A stretch of DNA of 64,000 bases, taken from assembly GCA_964583615.1 (NCBI GenBank), contig CAZOWM010000002.1, forward strand, positions 1 through 64,000, written 5' to 3'. Of the stretch, positions 52,714-60,667 are shown piece by piece. The stretch comes from CAZOWM01 sp964583615 (GTDB taxonomy: Bacteria; Spirochaetota; B62-G9; DRHN01). Every line of letters starts with the position of its first letter. Positions within the stretch are counted from its first letter, which is position 1. Below the pieces are notes generated by a model. It ran no database searches. It had not been told where the DNA came from and saw only the letters and a program-made list of their open reading frames with translations. Position numbers and translations under genes: made by a program.

Positions 52714-53145
52714 ATGATCGTCGGACACGGTGTCGATATCATAAGCATTTCGCGGATCGAATCGGCGGTTTTGCGTTTCGGGGAAAAATTTCTCAGGCGA
52801 ATCTACACTGACAATGAAACCACGCTTCTGAACCGGCGCAGGAAGGGCACCTCCCAGTACCTTGCAGCGCTCTGGGCTGCAAAGGAAGCAGCCATGAAGG
52901 CGCTCGGGACAGGCGCGCGACAGGGAGTTCGCTTCAGAGACATAGAGATACTCCACGAGCCGTCCGGAAAACCGTTCATCCGGCTGTACGGCACTGCTCT
53001 GGAAACCGCAAAACGCATCGGTGCAGACCACATGGTCGTGAGTTTGTCGCATCTTGCGGACAATGCGACTGCATCGGTCATTTTCGAACATATAGGGAAC
53101 AAAAAATCATCACACAGAGAGACCACTCACAGGGGGAAAACATGA
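52714..53145 (+). CDS. acpS: Holo-[acyl-carrier-protein] synthase
   Basis: Transfers 4'-phosphopantetheine from CoA to acyl carrier protein. The 143-residue protein has GHGVDIISISRIES near the N terminus with the Mg-binding aspartate, AALWAAKEAAMKALGTG with the second metal ligand, and HMVVSLSH. Residues after about 128 are an extra basic tail not needed for the fold. Its stop overlaps the ATG of the HD gene (ATGA), indicating coupling. Confidence 0.95.
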   Translation: MIVGHGVDIISISRIESAVLRFGEKFLRRIYTDNETTLLNRRRKGTSQYLAALWAAKEAAMKALGTGARQGVRFRDIEILHEPSGKPFIRLYGTALETAKRIGADHMVVSLSHLADNATASVIFEHIGNKKSSHRETTHRGKT

Positions 53146-53693
53146 AACGGGAGGACGCATACAGCCTGCTCACAGAGTACACAAAAAAGGACAACCTCAT
53201 AAAGCACGCGCTCGCTGTCGAGGCCGCAATGAGGGAGTACGCCAAAAAGTTCGGCGAAGAAGAAAACATCTGGGGAGCGGTGGGATTGCTCCATGACTTC
53301 GACTATGAGAAATACCCTGACGCGGAAAACCACCCCTACAGGGGAGCTGAAATTCTCCGCGAGCGGGGGATACCGGAGGAGTGGATAACCGCGATTCTGG
53401 GGCACGCCGACTACACAGGGGTGAAACGCGAGACTATAATGGCAAAGACGCTTTTCGCAGTTGACGAGCTCACGGGGTTCCTCGTTGCGGTTTCGCTCGT
53501 GCGGCCGTCAAAAAAGATCGTCGATGTTTCGGTCACGTCAGTGAAAAAAAAGCTCAAGGACAAAACATTCGCCGCTTCGGTGAGCCGCGAGGACATCAGC
53601 CGCGGGGCGGAAGAAATCGGCGTTCCCCTCGAAGAGCATATCGATTTCGTGCTCGGCGCCATGAAAAAGATCTCAGACCAGCTCGGCCTGTAG
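53142..53693 (+). CDS. HD-domain phosphohydrolase
   Basis: A 183-residue protein of the HDIG type with H-x-K HALAVEAAM at residue 22, the metal motif GLLHDFDYE, HPYRGAEIL and ILGHADYTG. Substrate is unknown; relatives include nucleotide and tRNA-modifying phosphohydrolases. Its ATG overlaps the acpS stop by four bases. TauE follows 18 bases downstream. Confidence 0.9.
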   Translation: MKREDAYSLLTEYTKKDNLIKHALAVEAAMREYAKKFGEEENIWGAVGLLHDFDYEKYPDAENHPYRGAEILRERGIPEEWITAILGHADYTGVKRETIMAKTLFAVDELTGFLVAVSLVRPSKKIVDVSVTSVKKKLKDKTFAASVSREDISRGAEEIGVPLEEHIDFVLGAMKKISDQLGL

Positions 53694-53711
53694 GGAAAAA
53701 GGAATTCCGCC

Positions 53712-54647
53712 ATGTGGTTTCCGGCTTCGCCCTTTCACATCCACCCCGCTTATCTCGTGGTTATCGGTTTCTGCGTGGGCACGTTGAGCTCTTTTTTCGG
53801 CGTTGGCGGCGGATGGCTCGTCACTCCGATGCTCAACATCCTGGGGCTCCCCATGCCCTACGCAATCGGCTCGAGCCTCGTGTATATCATCGTCGTTTCT
53901 CTGTTCGGAACGCTTCGGCACAGAAAGCTTCAGAACGTGAACTACATCGTGGGCCTCATCATCGGCACAACCGCCTTTGGAGGAATCCTGCTCGGTAAGA
54001 AACTGATCTTCTTTCTCGAAACGCAGGGGAACGTGGACACATGGGTTCGTGTGCTCTATATGGTGCTGCTCTCTGTGATCGGCGTGTACATGCTTATCGA
54101 AAAACGCGGCAAAGAGAGCAAAACATGCACTGGAGAGCGTTTTCCTGTTCTCAAACCTGTGCTCTTTATACGTTTTGAGGGGGAGACCATTCCCGTGTCG
54201 GTTCCGCTTGTCGTCATTGTGGGTATTGCTCTCGGATTTTTAAGCAGCGCCATGGGAGTCGGCGGTGGGTTTGTTCTGCTCCCCCTTCTCATCTACGCGG
54301 TCAAGCTCCCTGTTCACCTCTCCATCGGAACGAGCCTTTTCACCGTGCTCATTGCTGGAATGCAGGGCTCTGCAGTGTACATACTCGCAGGGCGGGTAGA
54401 CTGGCGCACAATCGTCTTTTTAATCGTGCCCACGATCATCGGGACATTCGTGGGAGCAGCCGCGACAAAAAAGGTCGACCCCAGGAGGATCAAGGCGCTC
54501 TTTGCAGGAACGGTTCTCCTCGGTGTTGCGGTCATCTTTTTCAGACAGCTGGACTTCGTCATTTTGAGCACTATCGCGATCATCACCACTGCACTCGGCT
54601 CGACCGCAGCGATCATTGTGCATGCGTATATGAAAAAACTTTTTTGA
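53712..54647 (+). CDS. TauE/SafE-type sulfite or organosulfonate exporter
   Basis: A 311-residue integral membrane protein with about eight helices in two related halves, marked by FFGVGGGWLVTPML and AMGVGGGFVLLPLL. This repeated GVGGG motif is typical of the family, which exports sulfite or small organosulfur anions. A long hydrophilic insert with a predicted loop lies between the halves (residues about 125-160). The substrate is not specified by the sequence. It closes the reductase-acpS-HD-TauE run. Confidence 0.91.
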   Translation: MWFPASPFHIHPAYLVVIGFCVGTLSSFFGVGGGWLVTPMLNILGLPMPYAIGSSLVYIIVVSLFGTLRHRKLQNVNYIVGLIIGTTAFGGILLGKKLIFFLETQGNVDTWVRVLYMVLLSVIGVYMLIEKRGKESKTCTGERFPVLKPVLFIRFEGETIPVSVPLVVIVGIALGFLSSAMGVGGGFVLLPLLIYAVKLPVHLSIGTSLFTVLIAGMQGSAVYILAGRVDWRTIVFLIVPTIIGTFVGAAATKKVDPRRIKALFAGTVLLGVAVIFFRQLDFVILSTIAIITTALGSTAAIIVHAYMKKLF

Positions 54648-54669
54648 CCCCTGCAAAAAGAAAGATACG

Positions 54670-55089
54670 ATGAAATACAGATACTTCACGATAAGCTTTT
54701 TCGCGCTGCTGCTTTTGCTTGCACCGTTTTGGCAGAGTACTGCAGCACCAAGGGCGGTGCTCTGGTCGTACTGGAACAGTGGGGATGAAGCCAGCAGTGA
54801 AACGGTAGACCATTCCTTCCGGTCTGACTTTCTTGACGCCTACCTCGTGACCGGCGAAACTGACGGCGTCAACAGCAGAGAACAGATGGTATACTGGATA
54901 AACCTCTACAACGCGCTTACCGTAAAGCTGATTCTCGACCACTTTCCTGTGGAGAGTATCAGAGATATCGATATATCACCGGGGATTCTCAGCGACGGCC
55001 CGTGGTTTCAAGCATCTACGACTGCAACCTCAATGCAAAGTGAAAACATTCAGTGTGTTCATCAGAGCGTACCGAACTTGGGTTCGTAA
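54670..55089 (+). pseudogene. Truncated DUF547 protein
   Basis: The reading frame codes for 139 residues with a signal peptide (residues 1-26) and the start of a DUF547 domain. It has the family hallmark YWINLYNALTVKLILDHFP and SIRDID, then SDGPW. In intact members this leads to a region with conserved cysteines and histidine of about 130 further residues. Here the frame continues as unrelated sequence (FQASTTATSM) and stops at 55089, overlapping the 3' end of the convergent lipoprotein gene by 28 bases. A deletion or rearrangement that removed the C-terminal half is the simplest reading. Confidence 0.7.
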
Positions 55090-55964
55090 CGGGAGCTGAC
55101 CTGCACGAGCTCTACTTCTCCCTGGGAGAATCCATCTGAGGTGCGGTAAAGGATCTTTACCACGCGGCCTGGCACTTTTTTTCCGATCCAGTAGTCGATG
55201 ACGAGATCGTCCTCAGCCAGGACGTCCCGAAGATGCACACAGGAATATGTTCCTCCCTCGACACTGACCCGTTCTTTTCCGATAATTTCCGGTTTGCGGA
55301 AAAGAAAGCTTCGCTCCTGAGTGAAATCCGCTTTCCTGATCTGCTCGAGGCGCCCGAGAAACTGATCTTCATTCCCCTCTTCCCGTTCAGAAAAAAGCTC
55401 CCTGCCGAGATCAAAGATCGCCTCCACGCGTTCATCGGTATCAGGATGCGTGCTTCGAATTCTCAGCGGCACCCCTTCGCCTGACACGAGGACCTCATAC
55501 AGCACGGTATGGTGCATGGTTGTCTGATGTACCTGCCACCACATCGAGCCGTCGGCATTCTTTTTCAGAAGCGCCCTCTCCAGCACGTATTGGATGTCCC
55601 CTTCCGCATTTTTCTCCGCAATGATGGTCCCCGTTCCAACGGCGTACCCGTCAGGCGTTTCGTGAAAGATGGAGTAGAGGGAGAGGGGGAAAGGGGTGCG
55701 GTCATTCCAGAAAAACTGCTCGTAAAGGTCCACGTTCATGCGAAATACGCTCAGCCGTACCACCGGTGTGAGAAGCGAATCGACATCTGTTTCGTCCAAC
55801 TCGAAAAGCTTCGCGTAGCCGCCCTCTTCTTCTGAAGCAGGCGCGTGCTCCGCCTTTTCTTTTCCACCCTTCTGCACAAGAGGGCGCGTTCCCGTGCATC
55901 CCGCGAATGCGAGCATGCATACAGCAGCGAACACCAATACAGAGATCTTCCGCCGTGACCACAT
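55062..55964 (-). CDS. Predicted lipoprotein of unknown function
   Basis: A 300-residue exported protein with a lipobox LAFAGC (Cys about residue 23) after a basic, hydrophobic signal. The mature part starts with a lysine/glutamate-rich linker and is beta-rich, with strands such as LYSIFHETPDGYAVGTG and YSCVHLRD. The alternation is reminiscent of LolA/LppX-type lipid-binding folds, but I cannot assign it. GCAGGAGC precedes ATG 55964; the ORF running up to 56126 is longer than the gene. Confidence 0.8.
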   Translation of the reverse strand: MWSRRKISVLVFAAVCMLAFAGCTGTRPLVQKGGKEKAEHAPASEEEGGYAKLFELDETDVDSLLTPVVRLSVFRMNVDLYEQFFWNDRTPFPLSLYSIFHETPDGYAVGTGTIIAEKNAEGDIQYVLERALLKKNADGSMWWQVHQTTMHHTVLYEVLVSGEGVPLRIRSTHPDTDERVEAIFDLGRELFSEREEGNEDQFLGRLEQIRKADFTQERSFLFRKPEIIGKERVSVEGGTYSCVHLRDVLAEDDLVIDYWIGKKVPGRVVKILYRTSDGFSQGEVELVQVSSRYEPKFGTL

Positions 55965-56070
55965 ATGAAAAGCTCCTGCACACTGTGAAATTGGAATAAT
56001 CCACCAAAAAACGGGCACCCATGCCCGCCCGGAATAGTTGTGAAAATCAGACAGAAATATACCGGGAAGC

Positions 56071-56742
56071 TCAGGTTTTGTCAACCGCGCTGAAGACGCG
56101 CCCGTTTTCGATTCTGCAGCGCACATCGGTCACCCGTTCGACAAACTCACGGTCATGGGAAACTGCGACAAACGTGCGCATTCTTCTCAGGATGTCGATG
56201 AACCTCTCCCTGTGCTCCTCATCGAGCCCAAGTACCGGTTCATCAAGCAGGAGAACCTCCGGTTCCATCGCCAGTACGGTGCCCAGAGCAACAAGCCGCT
56301 TTTCTCCGCCGGAGAGCTTGAAGGTCACACGCTGTTCAAATCCCTCGAGCCCCAGGATGTCGAGTGTCCTGGAAACGATGCCTTGCACCTCTTCCCTGCT
56401 CTTTCCGAGATTGAACGGACCGAACGCGATATCCTCTGCAACGGTCGGGCTGAAGAGCTGGTCGTCGGAATCCTGAAATAACAGACCGATTCGTTTCCTT
56501 ACCTCATGGAAGTCACTCCCACTTTTTCTCTCATTTCCGAAAATCCGCACGATTCCCCTGTCCGGTTTGAGCAGCCCCATGATGATGTGGAAAAGCGTTG
56601 ATTTCCCGCTCCCGTTTGCACCGAGGAGCGCGACCCGTTCTCCCCTGTAAAGAGAAAAGTAAAGGCTCCCGAGTACCTGACGGCCCTCAGTATAGGAAAA
56701 ACCGATGTTCTGAAGATCGATCACAGGAACACCGTCATCCAT
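56071..56742 (-). CDS. cbiO: Cobalt/nickel ECF transporter ATPase (CbiO/NikO)
   Basis: The energising ATPase of a metal importer, 223 residues. Walker A is GANGSGKST, the Q-loop reads LLFQDSDDQLF as in CbiO/EcfA subunits, the signature is LSGGEKR, Walker B is VLLLDEPVLGLDEE, and the switch histidine is in VSHDREF. It overlaps cbiQ by 22 bases and is the last gene of the nikK-cbiM-cbiL-cbiQ-cbiO operon. Confidence 0.95.
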   Translation of the reverse strand: MDDGVPVIDLQNIGFSYTEGRQVLGSLYFSLYRGERVALLGANGSGKSTLFHIIMGLLKPDRGIVRIFGNERKSGSDFHEVRKRIGLLFQDSDDQLFSPTVAEDIAFGPFNLGKSREEVQGIVSRTLDILGLEGFEQRVTFKLSGGEKRLVALGTVLAMEPEVLLLDEPVLGLDEEHRERFIDILRRMRTFVAVSHDREFVERVTDVRCRIENGRVFSAVDKT

Positions 56743-57482
56743 TCGAATCCTCCCATTCCAACAAGAACCAGGGACATGATAACGAGAAAAACCACGTCTC
56801 TGCAGCGCATCTCAAAATGGTCGAGCAGATAGAACCCGCCATGAAACCCCCTGCACAACATTGCCTTGTATATACGTTCCGAACGCTCGTAGCTCCGTAT
56901 GAGCAGCATTCCGATAAGATACCCGAAGCTCTTGTAGGAATGAAAGTTCGTTTTCGGCCTGAAACCGCGGATCCGCATCGCATTCCGCAGCCGCTGATAT
57001 TCCGCGTTTATTACATGAATGTAGCGATAGGAGAGAAAAGAGAGATAGAGAAGCTTTTTTGGTACCCTGAAGTGGCTCATCGCGTGAACGAGGGAAAACA
57101 CAGATGAAGTGGCAAGAAGCGACACGATGAGCAGCACGATTGCCGTGGCTTTTAGAGTAATGGACACGGCCCTCTCAACCCCCTCGACGCTTGCCTGAAA
57201 CGGCCCTACACAGTACGTCGCTTTACCGGGAATCTCAAAAGGAAGAAATATCCAGAGCAGAACAAGGAAGACACACAAAACCCTGAGACTTTTCAGCACA
57301 TGGCCGGGCTTCAGCCCCGCAGCGGCCACGAGACCGGTCGCAAGGAGCAGGGCGAATCCTGATACGATGAGCTTGGATGAGAGGGCGATGACAAAGGCGT
57401 AGGCAAACGCCATACAGAGCTTTACCCGCGGATCGAGTGTGTGGAGAAAGCTTTTTCCCTCGGAGAATCGCTCTTCAATCAC
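56721..57482 (-). CDS. cbiQ: Cobalt/nickel ECF transporter transmembrane subunit (CbiQ/NikQ)
   Basis: The T component coupling the ATPase to the substrate-specific subunit, 253 residues. It has LDPRVKL near the N terminus and the two short coupling-helix motifs of the ARG type near the C terminus (RNAMRIRGF and YKAMLCRGFHG). About five to six membrane segments are visible. It overlaps cbiO; an 80-base gap separates it from cbiL. Confidence 0.93.
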   Translation of the reverse strand: MIEERFSEGKSFLHTLDPRVKLCMAFAYAFVIALSSKLIVSGFALLLATGLVAAAGLKPGHVLKSLRVLCVFLVLLWIFLPFEIPGKATYCVGPFQASVEGVERAVSITLKATAIVLLIVSLLATSSVFSLVHAMSHFRVPKKLLYLSFLSYRYIHVINAEYQRLRNAMRIRGFRPKTNFHSYKSFGYLIGMLLIRSYERSERIYKAMLCRGFHGGFYLLDHFEMRCRDVVFLVIMSLVLVGMGGFEWMTVFL

Positions 57483-57562
57483 GTGAGTGTTTCGTCCATT
57501 CTGCGCATGAAATCCACCGAAAACCTCAGCGCCCGTACTGTGCCCTGATGACCGGAGAAGGA

Positions 57563-58258
57563 TCAGGACTTCTTTTTTTTGCTCTGGAAAAACATCACCA
57601 GGCCGAAAAGCCCGAATATGTATCCGATACCGGCGAAGATCTCCCGCGTTGATATGCGTTCACCCTTTTGGAGCTGTGCAACCTGGCGCGTGAGGGGTTT
57701 CAGCTGCGAGGAAACCTCTTCCCGGATCACTTCACGGATATCCTCGACAGATGGATAATGCGCAGCAGCCACGGGAGCTGAACCACCCTCTGTAGAGGCC
57801 TCTGAAGGTTCGTGTTTTTGTTCCCCTTCGGATGTGTCATCTCTTCCTGTTTCGCCTTTCTCTTCTCTGGTCGAGGCAAGCGGGGAGTCCTGTGGCTTTT
57901 GCTGAAGTCCGGCCAGGTGGGTAAGTTCTTTCTCGGGAATCTCAAAGGTCGCCCTGTGACCCATGGATGCCTCGAGCACTATGGTCAGGTCGTCGACCTT
58001 CGGGACCCTGAAGCTGTACACCCCTTCATCATCCGTCACACCGCTGTGCACGACCTCGCCGTTTGAATCGAGCACCTCGAGCCTTCCCCCGTGCACCGCT
58101 GTTCCGTCCTGAAAATAGCACTCTGTGTGGATGATCTCCCCTTCAACCCATGCGAACACGTTTACCCTATGGGCAAAGCTTTTAGAATAGGCACAGAGTG
58201 TAAACGCGTACACCGAAAAGATAAAAACCTGCAAGCTACGCCTTCTGAGCAACCGCAT
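57563..58258 (-). CDS. CbiL/NikL-like accessory subunit of the metal importer
   Basis: A 231-residue protein with a signal peptide (ending near SFAH), a periplasmic carboxypeptidase-regulatory-like beta sandwich (VNVFAWVEGEIIHTECYF, DDEGVYSFRVP; the first quoted in full is 18 residues), a long acidic/threonine-rich linker, a coiled-coil-like stretch and a C-terminal membrane helix. This matches the NikL/CbiL subunit that accompanies CbiM/NikM in several anaerobes. The histidines after the signal cleavage site may ligand metal. It overlaps cbiM by 23 bases. Confidence 0.82.
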   Translation of the reverse strand: MRLLRRRSLQVFIFSVYAFTLCAYSKSFAHRVNVFAWVEGEIIHTECYFQDGTAVHGGRLEVLDSNGEVVHSGVTDDEGVYSFRVPKVDDLTIVLEASMGHRATFEIPEKELTHLAGLQQKPQDSPLASTREEKGETGRDDTSEGEQKHEPSEASTEGGSAPVAAAHYPSVEDIREVIREEVSSQLKPLTRQVAQLQKGERISTREIFAGIGYIFGLFGLVMFFQSKKKKS

Positions 58259-58859
58259 AGGGAACCTCCAGGATCTCAGGTTTTACCTTTTTCAGAAGCA
58301 TGACGATGAACACATTGACCACCGCCTCGACCACCATGACCGGCAGATGCGCGACGACGATGACCTTCGCGATGGTGACGAACTCCTCTCCGGAAAACAC
58401 GAGAGAAAACGCGGTGAACAGGGAAGCCAGAAGGAGCGCCATGGCCCCGGAGAGCCCTGCAGCGACGGCGGAAAGCACTTTCCCCTCTTTTTTCAGAAGC
58501 CTGTTGAACAGAAAATACACAATGACTGCGGGAAGCGCCATGTTCACCGTGTTCACACCGAGTACAGTCAGCCCTCCGAACTGAAAAAGAAGGGCTTGAA
58601 GCATCAGACCGATGAGAATTGCGGGAAAGCTCGCCCATCCGAGGACAAGCCCCATGAGACCGCTCAGCACAAGATGGACGCTCGAGGGACCGATTGGTAC
58701 ATGGACGAGCGAAGCAACGAAAAATGCTGCGGTCATCAGTGCAACCCGCGGCATCTTGTCCATATCGAGTTTTTTCAGCCCCACCGCTGTTCCGCCCGCA
58801 GCGAGCGCTGCGCCGGAAACGAGCACCTCTGCCGAGAGCACCCCTTCTGAAATATGCAT
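58236..58859 (-). CDS. cbiM: Cobalt/nickel ECF transporter S component (CbiM/NikM)
   Basis: The substrate-binding membrane subunit, 207 residues. The mature N terminus begins MHISEGVLS, whose histidine coordinates Ni2+ or Co2+ in characterised homologues. About six membrane helices follow, with the family signature HVPIGPSSVHLVLSGLMGLVLG containing two more histidines. ATG 58859 is fixed by the conserved N terminus; the long frame extending upstream to 59195 overlaps nikK and is a shadow. Family members transport either metal; the neighbouring NikK-type gene suggests nickel. Confidence 0.93.
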   Translation of the reverse strand: MHISEGVLSAEVLVSGAALAAGGTAVGLKKLDMDKMPRVALMTAAFFVASLVHVPIGPSSVHLVLSGLMGLVLGWASFPAILIGLMLQALLFQFGGLTVLGVNTVNMALPAVIVYFLFNRLLKKEGKVLSAVAAGLSGAMALLLASLFTAFSLVFSGEEFVTIAKVIVVAHLPVMVVEAVVNVFIVMLLKKVKPEILEVPYAVAQKA

Positions 58860-58929
58860 CAGTTTTCCCTCTTCTGTGAGATCTGCTGAATCAGTACACA
58901 TTATAAAAAATGTGGCATGATCAATTCCT

Positions 58930-59706
58930 TTATCGCTCAGGCATATCGTGCACCCGTATCCAGAACACCGCACCGATCTCCACCGGGTATTCTTTGCCGT
59001 CGCTGTGCATGATCTTTCCCCTGTCCTCACTGAGCGCAGCAAACGCCCACCAGCCTTCACGGGGACACGCATACGTGAACACTCCATTGCTGTCGGCCTT
59101 GATAACCTGTGTAATAAAAGGGTCCGCCGGAGCATCCATACTGCCGTCCGCGAAGTATTCAACCTCGATCTCTGCATAGGGAACCGGCTCACCAAAGGCC
59201 TTGACGATCCCCTGGAACACGTTTCCCGTCCATATTCCGTAGGGCCTCGTGAGAGGAACGATCTCCGTTTTCAGGCCGATTTCCTCGTCCCAGCCCTCCT
59301 CGAGACCAAGCGCATGCACAACGGTCTTCGTGTAATGAACGATAAAACTGCTTTCAGCAGGTTCGAAATAGGGAGCGGGCTCCACATAGAACACGTAATC
59401 CCCCGGTCTGTTGATCGTGTACTGAGTCTCCCACGCGCTGAGTCCTGTAATTTTTTTCATAAAAAGCGTATTGAGGAGGTCGATGTTCCGTCCCCGTGCT
59501 TTCACACCGAACTGAACCGGCCTTGCCATTTCCATGTAGTTACCCTCAAACGGGTGTCCGAAAATCAGGTCGACATGCAGCTTCCTGCTCTCACTTGACA
59601 TGACCATGCTGTCGGACGGCACCAAATACTGAAAGTGTGCAAACGCACCGCACGCAGTGCTCCACACGAGTACTGTGATCACAAGAAAAACCAACACTCT
59701 TCTCAT
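58930..59706 (-). CDS. DUF4198 periplasmic protein, NikK-like
   Basis: A 258-residue exported protein: signal peptide with AHFQYLVPS following cleavage, then a beta-rich DUF4198 domain with MEMARPVQFGVKARG, GDYVFYVEPAPYFEPAE and the C-terminal GWWAFAAL. DUF4198 proteins (NikK type) accompany cobalt/nickel importers and probably bind the metal in the periplasm. It is the first gene of the importer operon and follows a promoter with repeated half-sites. Confidence 0.85.
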   Translation of the reverse strand: MRRVLVFLVITVLVWSTACGAFAHFQYLVPSDSMVMSSESRKLHVDLIFGHPFEGNYMEMARPVQFGVKARGRNIDLLNTLFMKKITGLSAWETQYTINRPGDYVFYVEPAPYFEPAESSFIVHYTKTVVHALGLEEGWDEEIGLKTEIVPLTRPYGIWTGNVFQGIVKAFGEPVPYAEIEVEYFADGSMDAPADPFITQVIKADSNGVFTYACPREGWWAFAALSEDRGKIMHSDGKEYPVEIGAVFWIRVHDMPER

Positions 59707-59731
59707 CGTACGTCTCCATACAGTCGAAATA

Positions 59732-59759
59732 GTAACACAATTTTACTAAAAAGTAGCAC
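59732..59759 (-). promoter_or_regulatory. Direct-repeat candidate operator of the metal importer
   Basis: GTAACAC (59732-59738) and GTAGCAC (59753-59759), in the same orientation, separated by 14 bases with a 21-base period (two DNA turns). On the coding strand they read GTGTTAC and GTGCTAC. The second overlaps the -10 region, as expected for a repressor site such as NikR. Confidence 0.55.
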
Positions 59760-59777
59760 AATATTTTTATCTGTCAA
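59750..59777 (-). promoter_or_regulatory. Promoter of the metal importer operon
   Basis: Minus strand TTGACA (59772-59777, perfect consensus), 16-base spacer, TACTTT (59750-59755). The start would be about 59743, giving a leader of about 37 bases. Confidence 0.6.
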
Positions 59778-59898
59778 GTTTTTTTCCGTCCGGTGGATTC
59801 ATTCGGAGTTTTCATTCACGAAAAAAAACGCATTTCTCCAAAGGATCACATTGCTTCCCCTCCGTCCAGTCTGTTATTGTCTGTTTGGGAGTGTAAAC

Positions 59899-60036
59899 AT
59901 GAGAAAAACCGGAAAATATCCTTTCACGCTCGCAGCCGCGGCGGCAGTGTTGTTGACAGGGGAGTGCTGCTCTTCAAGAAGTACAACGAAACAGTGGAAA
60001 ACGGCAACACTGCCGGTATCAGGCACGTCTATATGA
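59899..60036 (+). pseudogene. Possible decayed small lipoprotein gene
   Basis: ATG 59899 is preceded by GGGAG and opens a 45-residue frame that begins like a signal peptide (MRKTGK, then an alanine-rich hydrophobic stretch and LLTGECC), followed by low-complexity residues and a stop. A second frame running to 60134 over the same region contains a more protein-like stretch (LFKKYNETVENGN). The two together look like one gene split by a frameshift, but no family is recognised. Apart from this and the importer promoter, nothing else is seen in 59707-60090. Confidence 0.35.
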
Positions 60037-60090
60037 ATGCAGCAGGAGCCACTTCCGTAAAAGAAGAGATGATAAAAGATAATGGAGAGT

Positions 60091-60582
60091 TTACACAATT
60101 TCAGCTGCCAGTTTTTTTCCTGAATCTGTCTTGAAGTTCCTTTCAATAAATTTCTCAGACGGCTCCCCGTTCAGCGTGTAGTTTCCCTCCTGGAGATTCA
60201 CCACCATGTCCGCTTCCCATAATATCCGGAAATCTAGCCCGTCTATGCAGTCAAAGCTGTGGTGATGGGCGATGATATAGCACACCCTTTCGCGTATGTC
60301 CGGTCTGATGCTCATTTCATTGAGAGCTCTACGGGCAGTGATTTCTCCTTCGTTTTCCTGGTACTGAAACTCGGGCGATCCATACTTCTTTAGGGCAACC
60401 GGGATGCCTGTGTCATGAAAAATGCTTCCCAGCGTTATCACATCTTTCACAAAGGCCTGATTCACGTTCTCCCGGTCGTAAATCTGTTCGGCATATGAAA
60501 GCACCTTCAAAGAATGGTTTATATATCGCTTTTCCTGCCCAAACAGTTTTTTCATCTTTTCTATTGCGTTTTTCCGATCCAC
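60091..60582 (-). CDS. HD-domain phosphohydrolase
   Basis: A 163-residue cytoplasmic protein with the HD set: INHSLKVLSYAEQI, SIFHDTGIPVA (metal-binding HD), IAHHHSFD and WEADMVVNL. It is a different HD branch from the one next to acpS. The start is GTG 60582, preceded by GAGGAGG; the frame reaches an ATG at 60618 without such a site. Substrate is unknown. It is convergent with the possible lipoprotein remnant. Confidence 0.86.
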   Translation of the reverse strand: MDRKNAIEKMKKLFGQEKRYINHSLKVLSYAEQIYDRENVNQAFVKDVITLGSIFHDTGIPVALKKYGSPEFQYQENEGEITARRALNEMSIRPDIRERVCYIIAHHHSFDCIDGLDFRILWEADMVVNLQEGNYTLNGEPSEKFIERNFKTDSGKKLAAEIV

Positions 60583-60667
60583 ACCCCCCTCCTCATTATC
60601 AGTACGAAGTGCATACATTCTATCTTATTGAATTCTATCAGCATGCAAAGCATGCCAAAAGCTTCTT

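Noticed and set aside
58860..59195. N-terminal extension of CbiM
   Set aside because: It overlaps nikK in another frame and lacks membrane or family features; CbiM begins at the conserved MHISEG.
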